DNA of 64,000 nt from Lysobacter sp. (GCA_019634715.1 JAHCAU010000019.1:36041-100040); one strand, 5' to 3'. Numbered from the stretch's first letter, positions 18,501-26,886 are shown. The notes: generated from the letters alone by a model not told the origin. A program made the numbers and translations.

Positions 18501-19429
18501 GCCTGCACTGGCATGCCGCGCCACCCGCGCCGGCCTCGACGCCTGCGCTGGTTGCCGCACCGGCTAACAGCGAGATCAATCCGGCGAACATTCCCGCGAT
18601 CCAGTTGCGCGTCGACGACCTGCGGCTGGCCTCGGCATCCCTGGGCGAGGCGCAGTTCCGCTCGAGACCGACCCCCACCGGCATGGAGATCGTGCAGTTC
18701 CAGACCCGTGCGCCGAAGCGCCGTCTGGATCTGACCGGCGAGTGGAGCGGCCGCGGCACCGCGGCCCGCACCCGCCTGGCCGCGGCCCTGGCCAGCGAGG
18801 ATTTCGGCGCATTGATGAGCGAGGCCGGCCTGGGGACGCGCATCGCCGGCGGCAAGGGCGAGATGCGCTTCGACGCGGCCTGGTCCGGAAGCCCGATGGC
18901 GTTCCAGCTGGCGTCGCTGGAAGGCCGCCTGCAGATCGCGGTGAAGGATGGCCGGCTGGTCGAGGTCGAACCCGGCGGCACCGGCCGCGTGCTCGGCCTG
19001 CTGAGCCTGGCCCAGCTGCCGCGCCGCCTGACCCTGGATTTCCGCGACTTCTTCTCCAAGGGCTTCGCCTTCAACCGGTTCGAAGGCACCGTGCTGTTCG
19101 GTGCCGGCAGCGCGCGCAGCGACGACCTGGCCATCGATGGTCCGGCCGCCACCATCAACATCCGCGGCGCGGCCGACCTGCGCGCGCAGACCTTCGACCA
19201 GACCATCGAAGTGCTGCCCAAGGCCGGCAACCTGCTCACCGCCGTCGGCGCGATCGCCGGCGGGCCGGTCGGCGCGGCGGTCGGCGCGGTGGCCAACGCC
19301 GTGCTGCAGAAGCCCCTGGGCCAGGCCACGGCCAAGAACTACCGCGTCACCGGGCCATGGAAGGATCCCAAGGTCGAGGTGGTCGAACGCACCGCCGCCC
19401 GCCCGGCGCAGGCCCCCGACGACGGTTGA
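15524..19429 (+). CDS. yhdP: YhdP family protein (AsmA-like, phospholipid transport)
   Basis: A 1301-aa AsmA-superfamily protein of the YhdP group, which forms a long hydrophobic groove bridging the inner and outer membranes and carries phospholipids outward. One N-terminal membrane helix (YVTAVALVMLALVAGIV, residues 22-38) is followed by the family opening (LSARAGRPVRFDAVETAWTR) and by the conserved C-terminal AsmA-type end (GRVLGLLSLAQLPRRLTLDF, then RDFFSKGFAFNRFEGTVLF). Length fits (1250-1300). It precedes tldD, the usual neighbour in gammaproteobacteria. Confidence 0.9.
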   Translation: MAALVHGPWRRRLRLARRGLWYVTAVALVMLALVAGIVSQVLPLAERHPERIAEWLSARAGRPVRFDAVETAWTRRGPLLRLDGLRVGAGKDAVSIGAAEILVSQYAGLLPGRSFTELRVRNLALTLERADDGRWQVRGLPGQAQAEDPLSALEGLGELQVIHARLGISAPSLGIETTLPEVDVRLQVNGNRVRAGLRAWRQPGVAPLDAVLDFDRDEGDGRLYAAAKRTDLSVWSSLLHVGGVTIDAGKGSAEAWATLRHRQVTAVAVRGDLRDVRLRGSATGNGRDAPAASFARLQALAHWRTGADGWRLEASDLRVHAGQADPPQVLDGLILAGGARYGLRAERIDAGPLFAVVALSDRLEPGLRRWLLAAKPGAVLEGVRVGGLRGGAMRAEATIRDLHFASVGDTPGLEGFSARLLGDANGYTLGFDPSTPMRFLWPTGFGAPHAIRLSGDAAVWRDEVSGWRAATPALRIAGTGYGADVRGGLWFQGDGTRPVIDIAADIDDAHIPVAKRFWPKHVMAPEVVRWLDTALVDGVVAGGRAVVSGDLDHWPFKRQDGKPAQGVFDARATLRGAVIHFQPDWPQATRMDADVAFIGNGFTVGGKAMLAEVGIRDFSAGIADYGDSQLDIDARADADAARFLDLLRRSPLQREHGATLASLTASGPASTRFSLRQPLKQHGAKGRIEGEIELRGVRLAESEWKLAFSGVQGKGRYDQDGFGAEGLLAQYDRHEGRLSLRAGPGHVRDRRQGFEAELEAAMTTDDLLGRSADLAWLKPHVAGRSRWVAAIAIPAAALPSAPAAKKAGVAAVRVPPGEAARQITRLQLRSDLVGTTLALPAPMDKAAGTALPSTIDIALPVDKGDIAIALGQRIALRARQTQGQLGIRAAFGTDQIVEAPPASGLVLGGRAPTLDALGWVALLRGGSGDALPLRRVDVVVDRLHLLGGQFPDTRLQLSPAGPVLNALLDGPALAGGLQVPEGEGGTISGRLQRLHWHAAPPAPASTPALVAAPANSEINPANIPAIQLRVDDLRLASASLGEAQFRSRPTPTGMEIVQFQTRAPKRRLDLTGEWSGRGTAARTRLAAALASEDFGALMSEAGLGTRIAGGKGEMRFDAAWSGSPMAFQLASLEGRLQIAVKDGRLVEVEPGGTGRVLGLLSLAQLPRRLTLDFRDFFSKGFAFNRFEGTVLFGAGSARSDDLAIDGPAATINIRGAADLRAQTFDQTIEVLPKAGNLLTAVGAIAGGPVGAAVGAVANAVLQKPLGQATAKNYRVTGPWKDPKVEVVERTAARPAQAPDDG

Positions 19430-19522
19430 TCCCGTCCTCCGGCGTCGCCATCTGGTTTTGGTGCATCCGTCTTCGACAGCCCCGCTTCGGCAGTCCCCCA
19501 TCCGTCCGTCCTGGAATCGTCC

Positions 19523-20968
19523 ATGTCCTCCATGCTGCAGCTCTCCGAATCGCGTCTGCTCACCCCCGCCGGGCTGGACGAGGCCGGCCTCGATCGCGTC
19601 TTCGGCCAGCTGATGGGTCCGGGCATCGACTTCGGCGACCTGTATTTCCAGCACGCCCGGCGCGAGAGCTGGACGATGGAGGACGGTATCGTCAAGGACG
19701 GCGCGCATTCGATCGACCAGGGCGTCGGCGTGCGCGCGATCTCCGGCGAGAAGACCGGCTTCGCCTATTCCGACGAAATCAACGCCGACGCCCTGCTGGT
19801 CGCGGCGCGTTCGGCGCGTGCGATCTCGCGCGACGGCGATGCCCGGCCGCATGCCGTGCCGGTGCGCGCGGGCACATCCGCGCCGCTGTACGGTCCGGTG
19901 GACCCGGTCGACAGCGTCGACACCGCCGCCAAGCTCGATGCCATGCGCCATGTCGACCGCCTGCTGCGCGCCGCCGATCCACGCGTGAAGCAGGTGGTGG
20001 TGTCGCTGGCCGGCGGCGTCGACACCGTGCTGGTCGCGCGCAGCGACGGCGTGGTCGCCGGCGACATCCGGCCGCTGGTGCGCTTCAACGTGCAGGTCAT
20101 CGTCGAACAGAACGGCCGCCGCGAATCCGCGTCCTCGGGTTTCGGCGGACGCCACGGCTATGCCGAACTGCTCGGCGATGGTCGTCCCGAGCGCTGCGCA
20201 CGCGAAGCGCTGCGCCAGGCGCTGCTCAACCTGGAGGCGGTCGATGCGCCGGCCGGGACGATGCCGGTGGTGCTGGGCAACGGCTGGCCCGGCGTGCTGC
20301 TGCACGAAGCCGTCGGCCATGGCCTGGAGGGCGATTTCAACCGCAAGGGCACCTCGACCTACGCCGGGCGCATGGGCCAGCGCGTGGCCGCGCCGGGCGT
20401 CACCATCGTCGACGACGGCACCCTGCCGGGCCGGCGCGGTTCGCTCAACGTCGACGACGAGGGCACCCCGACGCGCTGCACCACGCTGATCGAGGACGGC
20501 ATCCTCGCCGGCTACATGCAGGACACCCACAATGCGCGGCTGATGGGCGTGGCGCCGACCGGGAATGGCCGGCGCGAATCGTTCGCGCACCTGGTCATGC
20601 CGCGCATGACCAATACCTACATGCTCGCCGGACAGGACGACCCGCAGGACATGATCCGCTCGGTGAAGAAGGGCCTGTACGCGGTGAACTTCGGCGGCGG
20701 CCAGGTCGACATCACCAGCGGCAAGTACGTGTTCTCTGCGACCGAGGCCTACCTGATCGAGGACGGCAGGATCACCGCGCCGGTGAAGGGCGCGACCCTG
20801 ATCGGCAACGGCCCTGAGACCATGCAGCGGGTGACGATGATCGGCCACGACCTCGCCCTGGACGAGGGTGTGGGCACCTGCGGCAAGGACGGCCAGAGCG
20901 TGCCGGTCGGCGTGGGCCAGCCGTCGCTGCTGATCGATCAGCTGACCGTGGGCGGGACGAAGGCGTGA
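19523..20968 (+). CDS. tldD: Metalloprotease TldD
   Basis: TldD is the catalytic half of the TldD/TldE(PmbA) heterodimeric metalloprotease, which trims unfolded peptides such as microcin B17 leader and CcdA. The 481-aa product has the zinc motif LLHEAVGHGLEGDFNRKGTS (HExxxH type; His-Glu-His at HEAVGH), and typical ends MQDTHNARLMGVAPTGNGRR and MTNTYMLAGQDDP. The start codon at 19523 (ATG, MSSMLQLSESRLL) gives family length. Its partner pmbA lies downstream at 21678, separated by darP on the other strand. Confidence 0.95.
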   Translation: MSSMLQLSESRLLTPAGLDEAGLDRVFGQLMGPGIDFGDLYFQHARRESWTMEDGIVKDGAHSIDQGVGVRAISGEKTGFAYSDEINADALLVAARSARAISRDGDARPHAVPVRAGTSAPLYGPVDPVDSVDTAAKLDAMRHVDRLLRAADPRVKQVVVSLAGGVDTVLVARSDGVVAGDIRPLVRFNVQVIVEQNGRRESASSGFGGRHGYAELLGDGRPERCAREALRQALLNLEAVDAPAGTMPVVLGNGWPGVLLHEAVGHGLEGDFNRKGTSTYAGRMGQRVAAPGVTIVDDGTLPGRRGSLNVDDEGTPTRCTTLIEDGILAGYMQDTHNARLMGVAPTGNGRRESFAHLVMPRMTNTYMLAGQDDPQDMIRSVKKGLYAVNFGGGQVDITSGKYVFSATEAYLIEDGRITAPVKGATLIGNGPETMQRVTMIGHDLALDEGVGTCGKDGQSVPVGVGQPSLLIDQLTVGGTKA

Positions 20969-21015
20969 CGCGGCTGCACGCTCCCGGCCAAGGTGTCGGG
21001 ATGAAGGCTCTTGCT

Positions 21016-21093
21016 TTGTGCAGGAGCGGCTTCAGCCGCGAGCTCCTGCCGGAAGACAAGCAGAGCTCGGGCCTGAAGGCCCTCCTACAGGGA
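21016..21093. repeat. Pair of REP-like palindromes in opposite orientation
   Basis: Two imperfect palindromes face each other: GCAGGAGCGGCTTCAGCCGC near 21019 and, inverted, GGGCCTGAAGGCCCTCCTAC near 21069-21088. Both follow the TGTAGGAGCGGCTTCAGCCGC-type REP common in Xanthomonadaceae intergenic DNA. The second overlaps the 3' end of darP, supplying its TAG stop. Confidence 0.75.
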
Positions 21094-21657
21094 GCGTTCG
21101 TCGTCGCTTTCCGCGTCGCCGTCGCCATCGGCGTCGTGCGACTCGGCGAACAACTCGCGCAACTCGCGGAACAGCTCGCGGAACGCATGCGGCGGCTTGT
21201 TCTTCAGCCGCTCCTCGTGCGCGTTGCGCGCGAGCTGGCGCAGGTGCTGGCGGTCGGCATGCGGGTAGGCGTCGAGCAGTTCGGTCAGCGCCGCGTCGCC
21301 GTCGGCCATCAGGCGTTCGCGCCAGGCTTCGGCGCGATGCAGCATCGCCGCTTCCACGCGCGCGGCCTGGCCGTTGACGTCGAGCGCGTCGCGGATCGCC
21401 TCCAGCGTCTCGTCGTCTTCGCGACGCATCTGCTTGGCCAGGAACTGCAACTGGCGCTTGTGCGCGCCGTGCGACGTGATCCGCCGGGTCTCGTCGATGT
21501 GCGGCACCAGCCGCTCGGGCACGGGCAGCTTCGACACCTGCTGCGCCGTCATTTCCGACAGCTGCCGCGCCAGATCGAGCACTTCAAGGGCCTCCCGCCG
21601 CTGCTGACTGCGGCTGGGGGACAGGAACTCACCGGTTTCGGGATCTTTTCCACGCAT
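21085..21657 (-). CDS. darP: Ribosome biogenesis factor DarP (YjgA, DUF615)
   Basis: DarP (formerly YjgA) is a 50S assembly factor. The 190-aa product has the family core: EALEVLDLARQLSEMTAQQV, LPVPERLVPHIDETRRITSH, GAHKRQLQFLAKQMRR and the acidic C-terminus. ATG at 21657 (MRGKDPETGEF) is preferred over an upstream in-frame start inside pmbA. It sits between tldD and pmbA on the opposite strand, a known conserved arrangement, and its start codon is only 20 bp from that of pmbA. Confidence 0.92.
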   Translation of the reverse strand: MRGKDPETGEFLSPSRSQQRREALEVLDLARQLSEMTAQQVSKLPVPERLVPHIDETRRITSHGAHKRQLQFLAKQMRREDDETLEAIRDALDVNGQAARVEAAMLHRAEAWRERLMADGDAALTELLDAYPHADRQHLRQLARNAHEERLKNKPPHAFRELFRELRELFAESHDADGDGDAESDDERSL

Positions 21658-21677
21658 AGTGGGCACAGGATAAAGCA

Positions 21678-23057
21678 TTGAACGCCATCGATTCTCCTCT
21701 TTCCGCACGCATCGCCACAGAAGACGACAGCCAGGCCCGTCTCGATCGCCTGTCCGAACTGGCCCTGGACCTGCTGGCGCGGGCGCGTCGACAGGGTGCG
21801 AGCCAGGCCGAGGTCAGCTGCGACGAGGACCGCGGCCTCAACGTCAATGTGCGCATGGGCGCGGTCGAGAGCGTGGAATCCACGCGCGACCGCAGCATCG
21901 GCGTCACCGTCTATTTCGGCCAGCGCAAGGGCAGCGCGAGCACCGCCGACCTGCGCCCGGAGAGCCTGGAGGCCACCATCGCCCAGGCCTGCGCCATCGC
22001 CCGGCACACCGAGGACGACCCCGCTTCCGGGCTTGCCGATGCCGACCGCATGGCCACCGACCTGCGCGAATTCGACGGCTGGCACCCCTGGGCGCTGGAT
22101 GCCGATGCGGCGGTCGACCTGGCCGTGGCCTGCGAAGCCGCCGGCCGCGAGGCCGATGCGCGCATCTCGCTGTCGGATGGCGCCAACGTGTCGACCGGCG
22201 ACTCGGTCGGCGTGTACGCCAATTCGCATGGATTCCTCGGCCGCGAGCGCGACACCCTGCACAGCCTCTCCTGCGGCCTGATCGCCGGCGAAGGCGACAG
22301 CATGCAGCGCGATTACTGGTACAGCACCGCACTGGCCCGCGAAGACCTGGAGTCGCCCGAGGCCATCGGCCGCCGCGCCGCCGAGCGCACCGTGGCGCGC
22401 CTCGAACCGTGCACGCTGGCGACCAGCGAGATGCCCGTGCTGTTCCAGTCGGAGGTCGCGCGTTCGCTCGTCGGCCACCTCCTCAACGCGGTGTCGGGCA
22501 GCGCCCTCTACCGCCGCGCCAGCTTCCTGCTCGACCGCATCGACACGCAGGTGTTGCCCGACTGGTGCCGCCTGCGCGAACGGCCTTTCCTGATGCGCGG
22601 CCTGCGCTCGTCGTCGTTCGATGCCGAAGGCGTGGCCACGCGCGAATCCGACCTGGTCAGCGACGGCATCCTGCGCCGTTACCTGCTGAGCAGCTATTCG
22701 GCGCGCAGGCTGGGCCTGCAGAGCACCGGCAACGCCGGCGGCGTGTTCAACCTGGACGTCGCTGCGAACGCCGGCGACCTGCGCGACCTGCTGCGTGACA
22801 TGGGCCGTGGCCTGCTGGTCACCGAGCTGATGGGGCAGGGGGTGAACGCGATCACCGGGGACTACTCGCGCGGCGCCGCGGGCTTCTTCGTCGAGAACGG
22901 GGAGGTCGCGTATCCGGTGGACGGCATCACCATCGCCGGCAACCTTCGCGACATGTACATGGGCATCGAGGCGATCGGCAGCGATGTCGACCGGCGCTCG
23001 CATGTCTCGGTCGGATCGATCCTGGTCGGCCGGATGACCGTCGCGGGCGGCGTTTGA
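21678..23057 (+). CDS. pmbA: Metalloprotease subunit PmbA (TldE)
   Basis: PmbA/TldE is the non-catalytic partner of TldD in the heterodimeric peptidase. The 459-aa protein has the family features ARARRQGASQAEVSCDEDRG, RDRSIGVTVYFGQRKGSAST, TGDSVGVYANSHGFLG and the C-terminal GDYSRGAAGFFVENGEVAYP, and it lacks the HExxxH metal motif, as expected for TldE. The start is a TTG at 21678; no ATG lies nearby in frame and no strong Shine-Dalgarno is visible. The divergent darP start is 20 bp away, so both promoters must overlap coding sequence or the transcripts are leaderless. Confidence 0.94.
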   Translation: MNAIDSPLSARIATEDDSQARLDRLSELALDLLARARRQGASQAEVSCDEDRGLNVNVRMGAVESVESTRDRSIGVTVYFGQRKGSASTADLRPESLEATIAQACAIARHTEDDPASGLADADRMATDLREFDGWHPWALDADAAVDLAVACEAAGREADARISLSDGANVSTGDSVGVYANSHGFLGRERDTLHSLSCGLIAGEGDSMQRDYWYSTALAREDLESPEAIGRRAAERTVARLEPCTLATSEMPVLFQSEVARSLVGHLLNAVSGSALYRRASFLLDRIDTQVLPDWCRLRERPFLMRGLRSSSFDAEGVATRESDLVSDGILRRYLLSSYSARRLGLQSTGNAGGVFNLDVAANAGDLRDLLRDMGRGLLVTELMGQGVNAITGDYSRGAAGFFVENGEVAYPVDGITIAGNLRDMYMGIEAIGSDVDRRSHVSVGSILVGRMTVAGGV

Positions 23058-23142
23058 CGTTTATCATCGTCAGGCGCGCCGCCCTGGTGCGCATGGCACG
23101 ACGCCACCGACCCACCCATCACCGACCGGGGAGCCCCAATCC

Positions 23143-23553
23143 ATGTCCGATTTCGACCAATACACCGCCGCGCCGGAAGCGCCGTCCGGCATCCCCAGCG
23201 CCGAAGAACGCCAGTGGGGGATGTTCGCGCACCTGTCCGCGCTGGTCGGCCTGATCATTCCCTTCGGCAACCTGCTCGGCCCGCTGGTGGTCTGGATGAT
23301 GAAGCGCGACACCATGCCCTTCGTCGCCGACCAGGGCAAGGAGGCGCTGAACTTCCAGATCACCGTCTCCGTCCTCTGCGTGATCCTGCTGATCCTGGGC
23401 GTGGTCCTGTCCATCATCGTCATCGGCGTGCTGTTCTTCCCGCTCGTGGGCCTCATCGGCCTGGCCGCGCTGGTGCTGTCGGTGATCGGCGGCATCAAGG
23501 CCAACGAAGGCAAGGCCTACCGCTATCCGTTCTCGGTGCGCCTGATCAAGTAA
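23143..23553 (+). CDS. DUF4870 membrane protein (first copy)
   Basis: A 136-aa membrane protein of the DUF4870 (Tic20-like fold) family, function unknown. Residues 21-55 contain the family start EERQWGMFAHLSALVGLIIP and WMMKRDTMPFVADQGKEALN, followed by two or three membrane helices (LCVILLILGVVLSIIVIGVL and after) and the ending GKAYRYPFSVRLIK. A strong terminator follows immediately. A TATCAT at 23062-23067, just after pmbA, could be its -10. A second DUF4870 gene begins 206 bp downstream. Confidence 0.85.
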   Translation: MSDFDQYTAAPEAPSGIPSAEERQWGMFAHLSALVGLIIPFGNLLGPLVVWMMKRDTMPFVADQGKEALNFQITVSVLCVILLILGVVLSIIVIGVLFFPLVGLIGLAALVLSVIGGIKANEGKAYRYPFSVRLIK

Positions 23554-23576
23554 TCGATCGCCTGCCGCGCTGGACC

Positions 23577-23608
23577 CGAAGACCCCCGGCCCTCGCCGGG
23601 GGTCTTCG
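23577..23608 (+). terminator. Terminator after the first DUF4870 gene
   Basis: A perfect 14-bp stem (arms CGAAGACCCCCGGC and GCCGGGGGTCTTCG, loop CCTC) begins 23 bp after the stop. The downstream run (CTTGTG) is only weakly T-rich, but the stem is very stable. Confidence 0.75.
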
Positions 23609-23759
23609 CTTGTGCACGACGCCGCGCGTCATGCTGCGACCCATGCCGTTCGTTGGGTGGCTTCCGGTGCATGGCGCATGCCGCCCCCGGCGCGATCATG
23701 ATCCTGCGCCGGGGGTTCCGGCCGCGCAGTCCGGGGGCAAGCCCCGGGAGGAAGGCGAC

Positions 23760-24212
23760 ATGAACGACGTCCTGGGTTTCCATGCCGGTACGCCCGGCGA
23801 ATCCGACACCGGCGCCCGCAACTGGGCCGCAGGCGCGCATCTGGCCGCGATGGGCGCGGCGTTCCTGACCAGCTGGTCGGTCGGCATCGCCGGTGCCGTG
23901 GCGGCGTTCGTGGTGTGGCTGATCGTGCGCGACCGGCATCCGTTCGCGGCGACGCATGCGAAGGAGGCGCTCAATTTCAACCTCAGCATGCTGCTGTACT
24001 CGCTGGCCGCCTGCGCCATCGCCGTGGTGCTGCTCGGCGCGACGATCTTCACGCTGGGCATCGGCGCCATCGTCACCGTGCCGGCCGGCCTGGCGCTGCT
24101 GGCCGCGGCGGGCGTGATCGCGGTGATGTGGCTGCTGTGCAGCATCATCGCCACGGTGAAGGCCTTCAACGGCGAGGAGTATCGCTATCCGCTGACGATG
24201 CGCCTGTTCTGA
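23760..24212 (+). CDS. DUF4870 membrane protein (second copy)
   Basis: A 150-aa second DUF4870 member. It reads NWAAGAHLAAMGAAFLTSWS, WLIVRDRHPFAATHAKEALN and ends FNGEEYRYPLTMRLF, matching the first copy at the HAKEALNF and YRYP positions but otherwise quite diverged. Three to four hydrophobic helices. ATG at 23760 follows a strong GGAGGAAGG. The terminator between the two copies suggests separate transcription. Function is unknown. Confidence 0.83.
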   Translation: MNDVLGFHAGTPGESDTGARNWAAGAHLAAMGAAFLTSWSVGIAGAVAAFVVWLIVRDRHPFAATHAKEALNFNLSMLLYSLAACAIAVVLLGATIFTLGIGAIVTVPAGLALLAAAGVIAVMWLLCSIIATVKAFNGEEYRYPLTMRLF

Positions 24213-24225
24213 GGCCGCGACACGG

Positions 24226-24255
24226 GTCATGCAGGGCCGGGTCATGCAGGGCCGG
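24226..24255. repeat. Perfect 15-bp tandem duplication
   Basis: GTCATGCAGGGCCGG occurs twice in direct succession, just after the second DUF4870 stop. The second copy supplies the left arm of the adjoining hairpin. Confidence 0.8.
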
Positions 24256-24279
24256 TGCCGCGGTGCGGTGCCGGCCCTG
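24247..24279. terminator. Candidate bidirectional terminator between DUF4870 and ispA
   Basis: A 9-bp stem (CAGGGCCGG / CCGGCCCTG) encloses a further imperfect GC hairpin between convergent genes. It is followed on the plus strand by TTCCGTTC. Confidence 0.45.
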
Positions 24280-24285
24280 TTCCGT

Positions 24286-25188
24286 TCAATGGCTGCGTTC
24301 GACCACCATGCGCGCCAGCTCGGCCAGCGTCGCCGCGTCCTCGCCGAAGGGCGCGATCGCATCCGTCATCGTCCCGCTCAGCGCCGCGAGCCGAGCGCGC
24401 GAGCCATCGAGGCCCAGCAGGGCGGGAAAGGTCGCCTTGTTCTGCGCCACGTCCTTGCCGGCGGTCTTGCCCAGCGTGGCGCTGTCGGCTTCGATGTCGA
24501 GCAGGTCGTCGCGGATCTGGAAGGCCAGCCCCAGGGCTTCTGCGTAGCGGTCCAGCGCCGCGCGAGCGCTGGCATCCGCGCCACCGGCCAGCGCGCCCAG
24601 GCGCACCGCGCAGCGCAGCAGGGCGCCGGTCTTCATCGCGTGCAGGCGCTCGAGTTCCCGCAGACCGATGTCGCCGCCGTGCCCGGTGGCGTCGATGTCG
24701 AAGGCCTGGCCGCCGCACATGCCCAGCGCGCCGCTGGCGGTGGCCAGCTCGCGCACCATCGCGATCCGGACCTCGGCCGGTGCCGGGGCATCGGCCAACT
24801 GGCGGAAGGCCAGCGTCTGCAATGCATCGCCGGCGAGGATGGCGGTGGCCTCGTCGAAGGCCACGTGCACCGTCGGCTGGCCGCGACGCAATGCATCGTC
24901 GTCCATCGCCGGCAGGTCGTCGTGCACCAGCGAATAGGCGTGGATCAGTTCGACCGCGCTCGCCGGTGCGTCGAGCGCGGCGTCATCGGCACCGAGCATG
25001 CGCCCGGTGGCGTAGACCAGCAGCGGGCGCATGCGCTTGCCGCCGAGCAGCGCGGCGTGGCGCATCGCGGCCTGCAGGCGGGTGTCGTCGAGGGCGTGCG
25101 CGCACAGGGCCTGTTCCAGCGCCGTGTCGGCGCGCTGGCGCCAGTGGAGGAGGGCGGTCGCGATGTCCGCCGGAGGCGGTTCACGCAT
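24286..25188 (-). CDS. ispA: Farnesyl diphosphate synthase (polyprenyl synthetase)
   Basis: IspA condenses isopentenyl diphosphate with dimethylallyl and geranyl diphosphates to give farnesyl diphosphate. The 300-aa product has the first Asp-rich motif (HDDLPAMDDD, residues 89-98), the chain-length region just before it (LIHAYSLVHDD), GGKRMRPLL at residues 49-57, and the second motif IRDDLLDIEAD. Its start overlaps the xseB stop by 8 bp, so xseB and ispA are translationally coupled. dxs, the frequent third gene, is not here. Confidence 0.94.
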   Translation of the reverse strand: MREPPPADIATALLHWRQRADTALEQALCAHALDDTRLQAAMRHAALLGGKRMRPLLVYATGRMLGADDAALDAPASAVELIHAYSLVHDDLPAMDDDALRRGQPTVHVAFDEATAILAGDALQTLAFRQLADAPAPAEVRIAMVRELATASGALGMCGGQAFDIDATGHGGDIGLRELERLHAMKTGALLRCAVRLGALAGGADASARAALDRYAEALGLAFQIRDDLLDIEADSATLGKTAGKDVAQNKATFPALLGLDGSRARLAALSGTMTDAIAPFGEDAATLAELARMVVERSH

Positions 25189-25453
25189 CGGCGAAGGGCT
25201 CGGCGCCGTCGGGCTGTTCCGGGTCGGTGAGCAGGCGCACGCGCAGTTCGGCGTGTTCGAGGGCCTGCTGGCAGCGGCGGTAGAGGCCGACCCCGCGCTC
25301 GTACGCGCCGAGCGACTCTTCCAGGCTCATCTGCCCCTGTTCCATCTTCTCGACCAGTTGCTCCAGTGCGTCGAGCGACTGTTCGAAGTCGGCGACCGGC
25401 GAAGCGTCCGGTGCGGTGTCGGCGGCGGCGTCGGATGCGGTTTTTCGGGCCAT
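25181..25453 (-). CDS. xseB: Exodeoxyribonuclease VII small subunit
   Basis: XseB is the small subunit of exonuclease VII, which degrades single-stranded DNA from both ends. The 90-aa product has the family helical hairpin: FEQSLDALEQLVEKMEQGQM, then SLEESLGAYERGVGLYRRCQ and LEHAELRVRLL. An N-terminal Ala-rich stretch of about 20 residues precedes it. It lies between tilS (47 bp upstream) and ispA (overlapping). Confidence 0.93.
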   Translation of the reverse strand: MARKTASDAAADTAPDASPVADFEQSLDALEQLVEKMEQGQMSLEESLGAYERGVGLYRRCQQALEHAELRVRLLTDPEQPDGAEPFADA

Positions 25454-25500
25454 GGCTGCGGAGTGTAAGCGTTCGATGCGACCGCCGACAGGGGGCGGCG

Positions 25501-26886
25501 TCACGTCTGCGTGCCGGGCGCGCGCGTGTCCGTGCCGCTGCGCTGCGTCCAGACAAGGTCGGCATCGTGGGTCTGCATCCACAGGTCGAAACCCGCCGAG
25601 CGGATGCGGTCGCCGGCCGCGAGCAGGGTCCCGTCGGCGGTGCTGAGCAGGGGCATGCGCGCACGCTGCCACGGGGCGATGTCCATCTCCTGCAGCACGT
25701 GCTTGAGGCTGTGGTGCTGCGGCCCGCGTTCGGGCAGGAGGATGCGCTCGCCCCCCCGGCGCGCATGCACGCGCAGCGGCGAGGGAAACTGCGCGACCCC
25801 CGCCAGGCGCAGCGTGTCGCCGTTGGGCAGGGCCAGTGGTGCGGCGCCGTCCCAGTCGCAGGACCAGTCCCTGGGCAGGTCGTGGTCGCCGTCGACGGCA
25901 TACAGGGCGTCGCGCCAGCGGCGGATCGCGACGCCGTGCCAGGCGAACTCGGGCAGGCGATCGTGCACCTCGTCGCCGGGCGCGAGCAGGTCGGCCTCGA
26001 TCCGCGCGACGCCTTCGGCCGGCAGCGGCGGCCAGCCCAGGCTCGATGCCCAATGACGGAACAGCCGCGCCCGGCGCGCCGTCGACAGCAGGCGCAGCGC
26101 CGCGATCGACAGCCCCGGGCCGGCCTCCTCGCGCACCGAGGCCAGGATCGCGGCATCGCGCTCGCCGAGGATGTCGCTGCTTTCGGCCGACAACTGCGCG
26201 GCGCGCGCCAGCGCGGCGTCGGCATGCGGCCAGCGCTCGCGCAGCAGCGGCAGTACCCGCAGGCGCAGGAAATTGCGGTCGAAGCCCGGATCGGCGTTGC
26301 TCGGGTCCTCGATCCAGCGCAGGTCGTGGTCGCGGGCATAGTCCAGCAGTGCGGCGCGCGGCGTGTCGAGCAGCGGACGCCACATCCAGCCGGCGCCGAA
26401 CGCGCGCCATGGACGCATCGATGCCAGGCCGTCGGGGCCGGACGCGCGCAGCGCACGGAGGAGGAAGGTCTCCGCCTGGTCGTCGCGATGCTGGGCCAGC
26501 GCCAGGCATTCGCCCTCGCGCAGTTCGGCCGCGAAGGCCTCGTGCCGGGCCTGCCGCGCAGCGGCTTCAGGCCCGAGGCCGCTGTCGCGCGGCACGGTCA
26601 CGCGCACCACGGTCAGCGGCACCGACCACGCCGCGGCGAGCGCTTCGCAATGCGCGGCCCAGGCATCGGCATCGGGATGCAGGCCATGGTGGACATGCAG
26701 CGCGCGCAGGCCGCGCGCACGCTGGTTCGCGTCCTGCGCGAGCAGGTGGAGCAACGCGGTGGAATCGAGGCCGCCGCTCCAGGCGACCAGCACCGGGCCG
26801 GATACGGCCTGCGGCAGGAGGCGGGCGTTCGTCCGTGGCATCGTCCATGGGATCGGCGCGAGGGGCGGCGTCGTGCGATCGGGCAT
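25501..26886 (-). CDS. tilS: tRNA(Ile)-lysidine synthase
   Basis: TilS attaches lysine to C34 of tRNA-Ile(CAU), switching its decoding from AUG to AUA. The 461-aa protein has the N-type ATP pyrophosphatase P-loop SGGLDST (residues 37-43), LHVHHGLHPDADAW, and ALAQHRDDQAETFLLRALR, plus the RNFLRLRVLPLL motif and a C-terminal TilS domain (GGERILLPERGPQHHSLKHV). Length is typical. It is part of a minus-strand run TPR-tilS-xseB-ispA. Confidence 0.94.
   Translation of the reverse strand: MPDRTTPPLAPIPWTMPRTNARLLPQAVSGPVLVAWSGGLDSTALLHLLAQDANQRARGLRALHVHHGLHPDADAWAAHCEALAAAWSVPLTVVRVTVPRDSGLGPEAAARQARHEAFAAELREGECLALAQHRDDQAETFLLRALRASGPDGLASMRPWRAFGAGWMWRPLLDTPRAALLDYARDHDLRWIEDPSNADPGFDRNFLRLRVLPLLRERWPHADAALARAAQLSAESSDILGERDAAILASVREEAGPGLSIAALRLLSTARRARLFRHWASSLGWPPLPAEGVARIEADLLAPGDEVHDRLPEFAWHGVAIRRWRDALYAVDGDHDLPRDWSCDWDGAAPLALPNGDTLRLAGVAQFPSPLRVHARRGGERILLPERGPQHHSLKHVLQEMDIAPWQRARMPLLSTADGTLLAAGDRIRSAGFDLWMQTHDADLVWTQRSGTDTRAPGTQT

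Noticed and set aside
15533..20848. 1771-aa open frame antisense to yhdP and tldD
   Set aside because: It is a shadow of high GC codon bias: Arg/His/Gly/Ala-rich, no recognisable domain, and both sense genes are clear.
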